Origin: Schistosoma haematobium
Taxonomy: Eukaryota > Platyhelminthes > Trematoda > Strigeidida > Schistosomatidae
Direction of reading: 5' to 3'
DNA length: 64,000 nt
NCBI RefSeq assembly: GCF_000699445.3
Contig: NC_067200.1
Location: 19,209,003 to 19,273,002, forward strand
Part shown: one piece after another, positions 23,836 to 35,004 of the stretch
How positions within the stretch are numbered: the stretch's first letter is position 1
Layout of the letters: each line of letters starts with the position of its first letter
The notes under the pieces: model-generated
What the model was told of the DNA's origin: nothing
Databases searched by the model: none
The model's input: the letters and a program-made list of their open reading frames with translations, nothing else
Made by a program: the position numbers and the translations under genes

Positions 23836-23989
23836 ATTGATCGCTCTTCTCCATGCTCTAATTGAGGATCCTGCATATCCACATGTGTATGTTGAGTCCC
23901 ACTCATGCAGACGATATTGCTGCACTAGTTGTCTTCATCTGCATTTGTTCCTGTGTATGATATTATTATATCTTGTTACCGCCGATCAG

Positions 23990-24442
23990 AGTGCAGTGAC
24001 ATGTCGATCGGATCAATGACGCGTAAACCCGTATGAGCAGCCTGGAGTCTTATTTGGCTCTGCTTTCCGCCTAGCACAGCCAGGTAACTTTAGAACACCA
24101 GTCTCAGCCTCTGCGATATGCATCGTTATATTACAAACATACTCGGTTTGTATACCAATCAAGCAGACCACATCGTACGATTAAATAGAAAATAACATTT
24201 GTACAAGATGTAGCCAAATGTGGCTGTGAATGTGGGAGGCAGTGACTAATATACTGGGTATAAGTCAAGAGTGGTAAAACGTATAATAATAGTTTATGGG
24301 TCTAAATAGAGCTTACAATAAGAGGAATATGAATATGCATAGTTTAGTTACTTAATAAGTATACAATAGAAATCTGCGTTTAGTATTGTTCCACAAATAG
24401 ATCCCAAAAAATTACCACTGATTATTCTTATCGGGATTCAAC
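23990..24442 (+). repeat. L440 repeat (possible solo LTR)
   Basis: GATCAATGACGCGTAAACCC, CTCAGCCTCTGCGATATG, CATACTCGGTTTGTATACC, AGACCACATCGTACG, TGGCTGTGAATGTGGGAGGC, AAGAGGAATATGAATATG and an end GGGATTCAACA. Matches 38386 over nearly the full length. Confidence 0.75.
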
Positions 24443-24444
24443 AG

Positions 24445-25465
24445 GTATAGAACAGCCAGGTAAACGTGTATATAAAAAACAAAAATTTCCTTGAGAATCG
24501 TCACAAAATAACATTTTGGTGGCTCATTATTTTAACCCAAATTAGATTTTACAATGTTGTTGATGACGAGCTCATTACTTCAGTGGCCCAAGAGCTGACT
24601 CTATTCGGATTGTATGAATGATTGTTACATTGTCGTCAATCTTCGTATATAATCATCAACTTAACTCGCGTTGATGTAGAAAAGAATTAAATAATTCAAA
24701 TAAGAGAGCAGATTTCGAATACGTATGTTTCATACAGTCATTGATCCTCCGGAAGAACGATCAGATAAGCAAAGATTAGAGAGCGAAGCGAAATAACGTT
24801 CGGTGGAGAAGGTAAGTAAGTCAACTCTATTCAACCAAACGTTAAGCGATAATAATTGTCAGACCAAAACTAAATTACAGATGTATGATGAGTAGGATAA
24901 AAACTGCACACAGATATGCTCATTTGACAAGCGAATAATTAACAAGGTCAAAATGTGACTCATATGGGCTTGCATAGCACTTCAGTATTTTAAATAAGAC
25001 AACCAACCAATGATAAGTTGGGATCCTTTGAAGTTGGAAATAAGGGTAAGAGTAGGTGCTTTAGCGTGTAAACGAGAAAATCCAATTTCCAAATTGAAAT
25101 TACAACAATATGATGTTTGACATGTGAGTTCGGATGATTTAGCATTCTCAACACATAAACCATCTAAATTGGTACAGAGAATATTTGAATTTATTAAAAT
25201 GTAACAGCAATATCTTCATTTCTTATAGTTAACTCATTTGAAGCATAAACTTTAATTCATATTGAGATTAAACGTTTTCATTTATAGCTGGATACTATAG
25301 TATGTTGGATTCCACTCGGTCGCTCCACATAGCTATATAATTAACATTATCACAAAGCGATCTGAAACATTACAAGAAGAGATGGATAGTGTTTAACAAT
25401 AGAATCCATGACACGCCTTACTCCTCATTCTATGCTCATCACTTAGATGTACATGTATCCAAGAG
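24445..25465. other. No recognisable feature
   Basis: AT-rich spacer, no supported repeat or exon. Confidence 0.4.
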
Positions 25466-25469
25466 GATA

Positions 25470-25785
25470 TTCAGTCTGCTACTCGAACCCGACAACAACT
25501 TACTGTGAGAGATAACAAACCAGATTCCAGCGAAGGAAGAAATCAAACAGAAGCTCTGAAAGTGGATATGACACACATCAAAGAAAACACCTAAGTACGT
25601 CACAAGGCAAGCCATCGCTCGGAATCCTCAAAACCAAAGAAAAAGAGAAAGACCAAACAGCATATTAGGCCGAGAATTGGAAACAGATATGAGAAGAATG
25701 AATAAAAATTGGATAGAACTAGAAAGGAATTCCCAAGACAGAGTGGGTTGGAGAATGTTGGTCGACGGCCTATGTTCCATTGTTT
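25470..25785 (+). pseudogene. RTE-1 C-terminal fragment
   Basis: Plus frames give KEEIKQKLWKW, then YVTRQAIARNPQNQRKRERP, MRRMNKNWIELERNSQD and RVGWRMLVDGLCS, the RTE-1 C-terminus. A stop and a frameshift are present and the 3' tail is missing. Confidence 0.85.
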
Positions 25786-25789
25786 TCAA

Positions 25790-26840
25790 AATCTATCTGT
25801 ACTGTATCTATGAAACAATGGCTTGAGCTTTTCTATTCGGTATGGAAGTTTAACTTTTACATATATAGTCTAAGTATTATGACAGTGGTTTTCAGTTTGA
25901 ATTCGTTTTCATCTATGTAAAATTGACGTTGAAATATCTTCGTCTTGACCATTCTCGCATCATTTACATATCCGTAACTTATGCACTTATTGACTCAGCT
26001 TTCTTGATTGAAGCTTTTAAAGGTTTCTTATCATTCTTATCATATATAGCTGGTCAAACAAACTTTAAGAAGCCTATAAGAAAATAATCAGAATGGAAAG
26101 CATAATCATGCTGAACATATTCTAGATAATAAGTATTGTCGAATAGCTGATAAGTTGTCAGCAGTGCTTTAGTCACATTCATGATGACTTATTACAACAA
26201 GATGCAAAGCTGCAACGAATATATATATCCTGATTCTGTACGTTTTTTACGTAAATAGATAGATCTTGATTCGAATCTGTTAAGGTGATTTTTACTACGT
26301 TAGTTACCGGCGGTTATTCATTTATTACTGAATGAACTATTGAAAATATTATACAGATTCAAGTCGGTTTGCGACAAGTACAAACTTTCAACATAATCAT
26401 TACTAAATTTAAAGATGTCATTCAACTTTACTAAATTAATCAAATGCGTGAAGAACCATTCTATATAGAATTCCAAAGCCTCTATACGGTTTTCAATATG
26501 TAGGGATAAACCAGAAGATCAATTCCCTTCCCTTTGACCACATATTATAATATGTAGTTCTGATAGAAAATTTTGTTAAATTGTATCATCACATATTCTC
26601 AAAATACTATCAACCATTACTAGGTACCATTTCCACTTCATTCTAGTTTCAGTAATGGTCTATGTGTAAAGGGGTATAACAATTTGTATAACGTATGGAT
26701 GCTTGAAAATAATCAACTTTTGGCAACTTTTAGTATATAACTTTTAACTACTGATAAATAAATCAGTAATGTTTTGTTAAATTCAAAAAGTTGGTAGGTC
26801 AGGTAATTTACGACGAGTTATACTTGGAAATCAGTTGTAA
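25790..26840. other. No recognisable feature
   Basis: AT-rich spacer of about 1 kb; no repeat family or exon recognised. Confidence 0.4.
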
Positions 26841-26844
26841 GCGC

Positions 26845-27062
26845 AAGAGTATAATTCATGGATAAACCAATCACATTTAGGATATCAGGTATTGAACTTT
26901 GGAGCAAAATTTATTCATTGCTTTGGCTAAATACCATTATGGCATTTTAGCTGATGTCAGTTTGTGATGAAAACCTTCATTCAGCTCTCATAAGTAGGCG
27001 GATATTCTCAAGGTCACTTTAGTAACACTTGGAGTTCGTCCATACATAATAATCTATTCCGT
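26845..27062 (+). mobile_element. MITE-T copy, diverged
   Basis: GTATAATTCATGGATAAACC at the left and GTTCGTCCATACATAATAATC at the right are degenerate inverted termini. The inside keeps GATATCAGGTATTGAACTTT and AAGGTCACTTTAGTAACAC. An internal stretch is deleted. Confidence 0.7.
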
Positions 27063-27429
27063 TTTGAGGTAATCAGAGGTACTTTGTAGGAGTTTCGTGC
27101 TACAGTTAAAGATTCAAAAAAGAATGGCCATCTTGATCAACAAAATTCTATTAGCATTAAGGAATTAGACGAAAATGACACTCCTGACTACTCATTGATC
27201 GATCGTCCGTAAACCTTTCCAACAAACTATTTTGTAAGATTTATGTCAGCTACAGAACAAAACAAATTTCCTGTGATGATTAACGCTTTAAGATTTTACT
27301 GATCAGGTTTATTTGCAGGAAAACCACAATATTTCAAAAGTTACTTAATATGATGTTTATTCGAGATTTCATAAAGCACCTTTTTAATTGATTATCAACA
27401 CATAATGCTCCCAAGACGGTATGCTATAA

Positions 27430-27850
27430 TATCTGGGCTACTCGTTCCTGCCATCCACATATTTCAAAAAAATATCTGTTTGCTTATTTGTTTTAACAAA
27501 TCCTTGTGCCCGTTAGTCGCATAACCTATTCAGGTTCGTTTATTAAACGTTTACGACATGTCGCTTATACAAGTTACAAAGGAGCACAATCAAAGACATT
27601 GTGGTTGCCGGCAATATGTATCGGAATGAATATACATTAATCAGATGACGACTCCTGAAATGCTAACATCTAACCGGCTACCACTCAATATTGATCGCCA
27701 GTGTCGATCAAGAAATAGGAAAAGGGAACTTGTTAAAATACTTCGTGCTGTGAATTTTATACCATACCAAGCATATAATGTTGAATAAAGACACTGATAG
27801 CAATAATAATTAAATAATATGTTATATACTACTAACTTATAATATAAGTA
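27430..27850. repeat. Segmental duplication, copy 2
   Basis: Direct relative of 20690-21310, without the S1 insertion. The position matching the exon D donor reads ATAAGT rather than GTAAGT and no signal peptide frame is left, so if an exon D paralog existed here it is dead. Confidence 0.7.
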
Positions 27851-27854
27851 GCCA

Positions 27855-28225
27855 GGATATATTTCGAAAGTTTTCGAAAACATCTATTATACTCCAATAT
27901 AAAGTTTATGAGTGGATAGTAATATGAATCATAATGGAAGTGTGAAATAATTTATTAGTATATAAATATGCTTACTATATGTGTCCATAGAACTGTCAAC
28001 TTTAAATTCAACAAGGAGTGACCATCATCTAATAACATATTCAAATAGATATTATAATTAACAGCCTAGTTAACGTTGAATGTAGCAACAGCTTTGACAC
28101 TTGAAGATAATTTCTGTGAAACATTATCATTTGACCTAGACATTTGCACATTGATACTGAATGCCTTGGTGCCAAATAGATTATGATAAGCAAACAGGCT
28201 TCAAAGAAACATTATATGTATTCTT
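27855..28225. other. No recognisable feature
   Basis: AT-rich spacer, nothing supported. Confidence 0.35.
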
Positions 28226-28227
28226 TT

Positions 28228-28412
28228 TCGATCGAGATCATGAATCGATCGATACTAGATGATCATTGCAAATCTAGAAATATTGGACGTTTGTTTTGTC
28301 CTAATATGATACCCTTGAGTGGTGGTTATCTACAACCTCGCACGCGGAATTCAAGCTTAGGACCTTGAATCGCACGCATGAACGCTTGACCTCTGTACCA
28401 CTGAATCAGCAT
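28228..28412 (-). repeat. S1 element, degenerate
   Basis: GAGATCATGAATCGATCG, TGGACGTTTGTTTTGTCC, TACAACCTCGCACGCGGAAT and the reversed tRNA boxes (GACCTCTGTACCACTGAATC). Confidence 0.7.
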
Positions 28413-28414
28413 AC

Positions 28415-28790
28415 AACAATTGATATCAATCTTTATGATCATGATAGTCATTTTATTAAATATTTGATTACAAATGACACTAACTATTGAAACTTTGATG
28501 TATACAATGTTCTCATATATAACATCACCTTAGCTTATTATTATAAGTATATGTTATGAATCTTCAGGGGTGTTGTTTATGACTTTTATCAAGTAAATCA
28601 ACAGTAAGTAGTGTATATTTTCGTGGTTGATATTTCCTTCATAAACACTCAGTGACTAATTACACCCAAATGTTAAACTGCTAGATCTCATTTACAAGAC
28701 GGAAGTCATTGAATTCTTAGAGGGGGCAGATGTAATCTATTACTATGCAGGAGACATTGAAAGAGCTTGTCTTTAATATGTTGATATTTA
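28415..28790. other. No recognisable feature
   Basis: AT-rich spacer before the Penelope-like relic. Nothing supported. Confidence 0.35.
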
Positions 28791-28794
28791 TTAT

Positions 28795-28990
28795 GAAATG
28801 GTGTAGATGATTTGTAGCTCAAGTGGGTGATTTCGATGGAGTTTTTATTATCTGAGCTGGATGGTTTGGTCATGGAGCTTTCATCGTTCTCCTGAACGAC
28901 ATCATCAAGAAAAAAACTTCAGATCGAAGTGAAGTGTTCGAATTTCTCCAAATATTGGCTTGTCCTGTAGACATCGATGTTGACTAGTTT
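28795..28990 (-). repeat. Penelope-like element terminal repeat, inverted arm
   Basis: Reverse complement of the block at 29495-29660: GATTTGTAGCTCAAGTGG, GAGCTGGATGGTTTGG, GGAGCTTTCATCGTTCTCC, GAACGACATCATC. Together the two arms flank the endonuclease relic at 29130-29390. Confidence 0.7.
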
Positions 28991-29129
28991 TTGTCGACTT
29001 TAAACCTGTCATTGTTTACTTCTCTTTACAAGTTGTATCTCCTAATGATTCGATTTACAGTCCTATGTTTGTTCATAAATTTCCTGATTGGTTGATGACT
29101 TGAATCAATTTCACTATGATTGCTGATGG

Positions 29130-29390
29130 ATCTGGGTGACAAATTTGAGAATAGGTGTTGCACACAACTGCGATAAACACTACATAGTACAAAGCGGACG
29201 CCCTATTCATCTTCGCCTACATGAACATCATTTAGTGGTCAAATGCCATGACATGTCACCAGTTATATCAATACACGGGAACAACTGGGGACACACATTC
29301 GACTGGAAAAATATTGGAAACACCATAGAATTTTTAGAAGCTTGGCACTCATATCAGTCAACAATCAATAAAAAACATTGAAGTCGATCA
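29130..29390 (+). pseudogene. Penelope-like element GIY-YIG endonuclease C-terminus
   Basis: The frame 29136-29381 reads NCDKHYIVQSGRPIHLRLHE, then HLVVKCHDMSPV, NWGHTFDWKNI and FLEAWHSYQSTINKKH. It corresponds to the conserved GIY-YIG endonuclease domain of Penelope-like retroelements (Cys-x2-[CH]-xY-x-GQ/SGR-x6-HE, then HxFDW and EAWHS). The RT part upstream is missing. Some key residues are changed (YVGQ became YIVQ), so this is a relic. Confidence 0.8.
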
Positions 29391-29394
29391 AATC

Positions 29395-29660
29395 TATAGA
29401 CAAATATAGGACCAAGAATCAAATCAATCAGAGATACAATCAAAATAAAGAAGTTAACAATGACAGGTTAAAGTTCAACAGAACTCAATCAAGATCGAGG
29501 TCTACAGGACAAGCTGTGAGTTATATGTGAAGAGATTCGAACATTTCACTTCTACTTAAAGTTTGTGCTGATGATGTTGCTCAGAAGAACAATGAAAGCT
29601 CTGTGACTCAACCATTCAGCTTAAAGAACAAACTCCATTAAAGACATTCATCTTGACCTA
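29395..29660 (+). repeat. Penelope-like element 3' terminal repeat
   Basis: Directly follows the endonuclease stop. It contains TACAGGACAAGCTGTGAG, TTTGTGCTGATGATG and GAACAATGAAAGCTC and matches 11985-12240 in plus orientation and 28795-28990 in minus orientation. Confidence 0.7.
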
Positions 29661-29799
29661 TACTTTATACTGATTCAGTAAACGTCTTATGAAAAGGGAA
29701 GTCCATCAAAGAAAATCAACTACTTCTGAGGAAGCTGTTTAAATTATAGTTTAGATATTAGCTATGTATATTGTTTACACAAACAAACAAAATTGATTT

Positions 29800-29955
29800 G
29801 ATTGTGGTCTAGAGGTGAAGCGTTCATGCACGAGACCGATTGGTCCTAGGTTCGAATCTTGCATGGCGGAATCATAGATGTGCACTGCTAGAACAAAACA
29901 GCCATCTAGTGCTTCCAGGTTTTCCATTGTGGTCCAGCTTCAATTGACCCCTATA
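29800..29955 (+). repeat. S1 element with deleted hammerhead stem II
   Basis: Good A box (TGGTCTAGAGG) and B box (GTTCGAATC), then GTGCACTGCTAGAACAAAAC: the segment between CTG and GAAC is gone, so no ribozyme can form. The 3' block TCCAGGTTTTCCATTGTGG is kept. Confidence 0.8.
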
Positions 29956-30054
29956 TGATGTAATTGTGTTAAGAAAGCGTTAAATAACTTTAAACGTTGT
30001 TTAATAATTTTGAAAATACAACTGAGTACATAATTTGGTTTCAATATTTGAGCC

Positions 30055-33000
30055 TCATCTCTGTACTGGATTACTATTTGTAACGTTCCTAATTGCTGTT
30101 AACCAATGTTCAACTGTATTCCTAAAATATGAAAATAAGATGATTGACAATGGATAAGTAAATAAAATGAAATTGTAAACTAATCCAAGCAATACTCAGT
30201 TAACACTGGTTAGTTTGCCTTGATTGTATAAACATTTACGACTATACTATTTGATGGTACGTTCTATCATAGCACCATTTAGCTGATGTCTATTCAAGAA
30301 TCGATTGAAGTGTTTTACACGGTTTATTTAGATGAATTTACACAATTGAAATCATAATTCGATTTGAGCCAATTCATCACTATAAACCTGGTTAGGTTAG
30401 TGGGCAATTTCATCTTAGAACAGTAATCCTAAAAAAATGTGCGTCAACGATTCCGTATGAGAGAATGGAACCTGGGACCTTCGAGTTTGAATGTGAATAC
30501 TTAACCTGTAGACCATTGAGTTGCCACTCAACGGTATGAATATCACACATCAACAGTGAAAACCTGGAAGCATTAAACGGTCGTGTCAATATTAGTATGG
30601 GACTCAGAAGTGCGCAATTGTGTCTTCACATTTGGGACTCGAACAAAGGACCTCCGGTAGTGTGCACGAATATTTTACCTCTAAGCCACTGATGTAGAAT
30701 CCAAAGATGTTACTATTTAACTTCAATCAATCTGAGATCTTGCAATGCCTGAGACCGATAACTGTCTCACACACGACACGGACCACAGTGCACTATGCAT
30801 ATATCTATGTATATACCTAATGAAAAAGTAACTCCTAGAATGGGTAATATTAGATTAAGTATAATGTATAATGATCTTACCATATTCCATTTAGTGTACT
30901 TCATAAATATAAATGATTTAAAATAAAACCTAAATGAATTTCCCATATTCAATGGATTTATATGTTGACAAATCAGTTGAAACAATAAGAACTTATGAAC
31001 GAATCAATCAGATTTGAGATAACAACTCTTGGATTTTGGCGCGAAATTCATTCATCCATTTGGTTTAATAGCATCTTGGCATTAGAGTTGATATCAGTTC
31101 ATGATGATAAACCGTAAATCTAATTTCTTAACCTTAACCATCAATTGTAAATCATCATTTAAATTCCTTATAAAGGTTGATCACCCTTATTTGATCCTAA
31201 TCACAATTGATTGATCACTGGGTGGTGATCAATGTCATGTGTGTCAAGTCCTTATTTAGTGCAGATCGAATGCTATCGACCATGTTGCAATGTGGCCACC
31301 AGTCTAGGTAACTCGACACTCTGGAAACCCTATTTCTTGTCGACTACCTCCAACCACCATCTAACCTGACTTCATCCTAGTTATTAAGTGAACACTCTCA
31401 AAGTCAGTTTAGCGTCACTCGAATGTCGTCCGTAAATTATAGTCTCACCACAATGCCTAAACGATATCAGTATATATTCCTATGGTATATTATAAAATGA
31501 TTTACATATTAACAATGTTAACAAGCATTAACCTTTGTGAATAGTGATCTGACAACTATAAGTCAACTTACCAAATGAATCCAATCAGCGATCTGTCGTG
31601 TGAATGAACAAGACGGAATCACTCAGTCATAATAATAATAATTATCGAATGATAAAATGAAATTTCGTTTCTGTAATGAGAATTGAATAATCAATCTAAA
31701 ATGTTGACAATTGATTGATCACTAAGTGGTGATCACTGTCATGTATGTATGGTCCTTCTTAGTGCAGGTCGAATCCCATCGATTAAGTTGCGATGCAACC
31801 ACTAGTTTAGGTGACTAGACATTGTTTGCACTATGTTGAGATAAGATGGTGGTTGGAGACAGTCAACCGGAAACCATGGAACCAGGTTTCGTACTATTTG
31901 GCACTCGTCAGCAAGGTTTACCTGTAATCTTGAGAGGACTAATGCTGACTGAGTGATTCAATCTCATGTCACTCAGCCTCACAATCAGAGCTATTACCAA
32001 TGCGCTATCCGGGCAGCAACTGACCTCTTGTAAGACTGAGATGTATTCACAATTGATTGATCACTGACTGTTGATCAACATCATGTATGTCAGGTCCTTC
32101 TTAATGCAGATCAAATCCTTTCGACCAAGCTGCCAACCTAGTTTTTTTAAACAAAAAGAACGTGAAATTGCATGAAACAATTATTTGATTTTTATAGTTG
32201 AATTCATGAGTTAATTGAAGCTAAACCACCATTGAAACCCTGGAAACACTGGACAACCATTTCGTTCTAGTATGGGACTCTTCAGCAGTGCATCTACACA
32301 GTCCTACACACGGGATTCCAACCCAGGACCTTCAGTCTCACTCACCAACGTCTAACCTATAAACTCCTAACCAGAAGTCCAACGGTGTGTATGTCTCACT
32401 TCAATCAATCCACTATATTGAACAATCATCTTTTGCCTTACAACCGACATGGTAGATCTCCACTAGTCACGGCTTGATAAAAAATATAGATCGATTGTCA
32501 TGAGATTTCATACATATAAGTAAAATGTTAATTGACATATGATCAAGTAATTAGCTTGACAAGTGACTTACTCCAATATTGACCAGAATTTTCTACCATA
32601 AACAGAACAGTTTAACATTAATATTAATACTCCCATTAACTATAACAGTATAGGAACAAAGTAATTTATATCCATTCCAAACTATACACAATGAATACAG
32701 TTAGCTGCATAATTTTTATTTGTATCAAAAGAGATTTTGTGAATGTGATAGTAATTTCAATGGTTGACATCATGAGTCAATTGAAGCTAGACCACCATGG
32801 AAAACCTGGAATCACTGGACGACCATTTCATTCAATGGTGGATGTGTCGCTCAATTTCGTGGATTAGTTGAAGTTAGACATTAACACCGATGGATGGTGA
32901 TTGGCTCAGTGGTCCAGTGATTAAGCGCTCGCACATGGGACTGATAGGTCCCGGGTTCGAGTCTCGCGAGTCAACATCGTGAATGCGCACTGCTGTGGAG

Positions 33001-34559
33001 TCCCATACCAGGAAGAAACGGCCACCCAGTGCTTCCTGGTTTTGCATTTTAGTCTAACTTCAAGTGACCCATGATCTCAACTACTGAAATTTTGATTTCA
33101 TTAATATTCCAGTCTTCAAATCATTTACACTCTACATTTCTTCTAAACACAAATTCGGTTACTTACCCAGAGGATCCCCTCAAAGAAATGTAGATAGGTA
33201 ATCAATATAAGAAACTATACCATGATGATGTAATATATCTGTATCAATGTTATTCATATATTAGAAAGTTTACACAAAAATGATATTATGATTAAGTGTA
33301 TATTAAAACATTTTCTAGTCTTCAGTTGATATACATTTCCACCTTATATAATGGATGGAAAGTTGTGCAAGATTATGAGTCAAGTGGAGTTAGACATTAA
33401 CATTGTTGGATGCTGACTCAGTGGTCTATAGGTTAAGGGTTCGCGCGTGAGATCAAAAGCCATGGGTTTGAGTCGTGCGTGTAGGATAGTGAGTACGCGC
33501 TTTCGAAAAGATCCATACTAAGACAAAACAGCTATACTATGCTTCCATGTTTTTGATAGTGTTCCAGCTTAGATCAACGCATGAAGTCAACTTTAATATA
33601 TATAAATTGAGAACTCAATTATATCAAAGTATATAGAATGATGGTGCACAATAGGTAAATTATTCCGAAATCGATGAAGTCAAAGTGTCAAAGGGATACA
33701 ATATGAATTATTGACTAGAAAAACTCACTTGTGACTAGCTTCGTAAGGGAATTCTCGTGAGAAATTGCAATCAGTGTAGCTATTCTGTGTAAGACAGAGA
33801 CAGATCGCACAATTCCGTGAATTTGTTAACGTCTGATATGTCGGCCGGTTCAGTGGTCTAGAGGTTAAGTGTTCGTTTGCAAGACCAAATGCCCTACGTT
33901 CGAGTCCTGCAAGTGTGATCGTGGATGAACACTACTGAGGAGTCACAAAATAGGACGAGACAACCGTCTCGTGCTTCCAAGTTTACGATGGTGATCCAAC
34001 ATTAATCGATTCATAGTCTCAATCAAGAACATAATACTTTTCAGTATATTCAACTTTTAATCAAAGTGGAGTGTAGAATATCAACAAATTAACTTACTGC
34101 TCTTCTGTCATTAAGGAAGATTGTTGATTTCATATGTTAATGATATAGGGGTTCAGTAATTTTAGCAGTTGAAATGGATTAGTAAGTATCATAGCTTTTT
34201 GATGGTGTTTCGTTCTCTGAACTGGATGGTTTTTGTCGTGGAGTATCATCAGCAAAAAACTTCAGGTAGAAGTCAGGTAAAAGACTTCTACCTGAAGTTT
34301 GTGCTGATGATGTCATTCAGAAGAACGATGAAAGCTCCACGACTAAACCATCCAACTCAGAGAACAAAACGCCATCAAAATCATCCACCTAAGCTACAAA
34401 TTTTCTCCACCATCTCAAGTATCATAGCATAAATCAATCTGATTATAATAGCATGGATGTAAATATTCAACAGTAGAACATACTTTTACACTTAGATGAT
34501 GATGAACCAGAATTACATGATTGTATCAGAAGGAATAAAGTTATAATGAAAGGAATCAT
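30055..34559 (-). CDS. Micro-exon gene C, secreted mini-protein (73 aa, 7 exons)
   Basis: Exons on the minus strand: 34559-34484 (76 nt), 34104-34098 (7), 33178-33167 (12), 32592-32572 (21), 31592-31572 (21), 30898-30881 (18), 30121-30055 (67, stop TGA). Donors are GTATGT, then GTAAGT x4, GTAAGA; all acceptors are AG. Exon 1 encodes MIPFIITLFLLIQSC, a signal peptide, then NSGSSSSKCK. The small exons add KEQ, GSSG, KFWSIL, ESLIGFI and CTLNGI. The last exon gives WNTVEHWLTAIRNVTNSN and ends PVQR. The total is 222 nt, in frame across all junctions. A and B have the same layout and similar residues (SCxSGSS, [FL]xS, GIWNT). Presumably secreted or membrane-associated. Several repeats sit in the introns. 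Function unknown; layout as in schistosome MEGs. Confidence 0.9.
30428..30790 (-). repeat. S1 elements, two tandem minus copies in gene C
   Basis: 30428-30545 holds the tRNA-like part of one copy (GGGACCTTCGAG, GACCATTGAGTTGCC). 30556-30790 holds a second with AAAACCTGGAAGCATTAAAC, a damaged hammerhead and its own tRNA part. They lie between exons 6 and 7 of gene C on one side and exon 6 on the other (30881). Confidence 0.75.
30981..31449 (+). mobile_element. MITE-T copy split by a nested insertion
   Basis: Left terminus AAGAACTTATGAACGAATC, right terminus CGTCCGTAAATTATAGTCTC. The body is interrupted at about 31195-31371 by an S3 fragment; the MITE continues with TTCATCCTAGTTATTAAGTG. Removing the insert restores the order seen at 39310. 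Confidence 0.8.
31195..31371 (-). repeat. S3 fragment nested in MITE-T
   Basis: Contains the hairpin TTGATCAC/GTGATCAA (31210-31231) and GGTCCTT/GCAGATCGAATGC-like blocks shared with 31711 and 32053. Flanked by ATCCTAA and ATCCTAG, a possible short target duplication. Confidence 0.6.
31711..32145 (-). repeat. S3 tRNA-like repeat, one unit plus start of the next
   Basis: Hairpins TTGATCAC...GTGATCA at about 31713 and a diverged one at 32053, 340 bp apart, mark a tandem unit. On the minus strand the middle reads like a tRNA promoter: CCGGATAGCGCATTGG (A box region, about 31995-32015) and GAGATTGAATC (B box, about 31950-31962). No hammerhead motif seen. Lies between exons 4 and 5 of gene C. Confidence 0.7.
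32197..32472 (-). repeat. S1 element, minus
   Basis: Minus-strand core CTGAAGA, stem II GTCC/GAAC with one mismatch, GAA, stem III with G-U pairs, stem I GCACTG/CAGTGT. tRNA boxes follow at 32320-32360, then the 5' block GTAGATCTCCACTAGTCACG. Almost full length. Confidence 0.8.
32742..33100. repeat. S1 foldback in gene C
   Basis: A minus 3' block (32742-32832: ATGAGTCAATTGAAGC to GACGACCATTTCATTC) precedes a full plus copy (32845-33100) with A box TGGTCCAGTGA, B box GTTCGAGTC, core CTGTGGA (A6 lost) and the 3' block. Both outer ends are the same sequence inverted. Confidence 0.85.
33368..33595 (+). repeat. S1 element
   Basis: GTTAGACATTAACATTGTTGG, A box TGGTCTATAGG, B box GTTTGAGTC, damaged hammerhead, CTTCCATGTTTTTGATAG. 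Confidence 0.75.
33838..34025 (+). repeat. S1 element
   Basis: A box TGGTCTAGAGG and B box GTTCGAGTC are perfect. Core CTGAGGA kept, but GAAA is GAGA. 3' block GTGCTTCCAAGTTTACGATGG. Between exons 2 and 3 of gene C. Confidence 0.8.
34165..34425. repeat. Penelope-like terminal-repeat foldback
   Basis: Two inverted arms (about 34193-34273 and 34284-34385) meet at GACTTCTACCTGAAG. Each carries GTTCTCTGA..TGGATGGTTT, TCGTGGAG and CATCATCAGC on its own strand. Lies in intron 1 of gene C. Same structure at 62020. Confidence 0.75.
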
Positions 34560-34611
34560 TACTTCAATTCAATACAAGTATAAACTTGTAAACTACTTAA
34601 ATACATTAAAT

Positions 34612-34623
34612 TAAATATATGTC
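34612..34623 (-). promoter_or_regulatory. TATA-like box of gene C
   Basis: Minus-strand GACATATATTTA, 53-64 bp before the ATG at 34559. Placed by analogy with genes A and P. Confidence 0.35.
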
Positions 34624-34757
34624 TTTTCAATGAATCAATTCAAACAGAATAGATGTCTCTTCATTCTATTGTGTATGTCAGTCCGTACAATTCTGTATGT
34701 CTAACAGAGATGTTAGAAAACAATCATTATCCTTTACAAAACACTGATAGTGATTGA

Positions 34758-34781
34758 TAAATAATAATAATAATAATAATG
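34758..34781. repeat. (TAA)n microsatellite
   Basis: Short TAA/AAT run. Confidence 0.9.
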
Positions 34782-35004
34782 ATCGATAGAGACATTGATG
34801 ATTGGTAATGTCGGAGTTAAGCTGAAAAACAAAGTATCAGATAGTTGTTTCACGCTAGTATGGATCTGTTTAGTCGTACTTATCTAAAACCCTGCACCGA
34901 TTTGAACAGAGGGATCATGACGTTAAGTGGCGATTCATCAGTGAATAATCCTGTGTTAGTTGTAATGAGTTGTCATACCAAATAAATTTAAAGTTTACCT
35001 GCAT

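Noticed and set aside
23399..24019. 206-aa plus-strand ORF, the longest in the window
   Set aside because: Antisense of the RTE-1 relic in the right arm of the inverted repeat; the sense frame on the other strand has the RT-family residues.
27970..27986. 17-nt segment before GTAAGC on the minus strand (TTCTATGGACACATATA)
   Set aside because: Length breaks the frame and no paralog or neighbouring exon supports it.
29806..29870. Possible tRNA gene (A and B boxes)
   Set aside because: The part between the boxes does not fold as a cloverleaf and the unit continues into S1; it is a SINE promoter region, as at 33838 and 32903.
32199..33595. CRISPR-like or satellite array suggested by many similar segments
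   Set aside because: The segments are independent S1 copies in both orientations with different truncations, not regular direct repeats.
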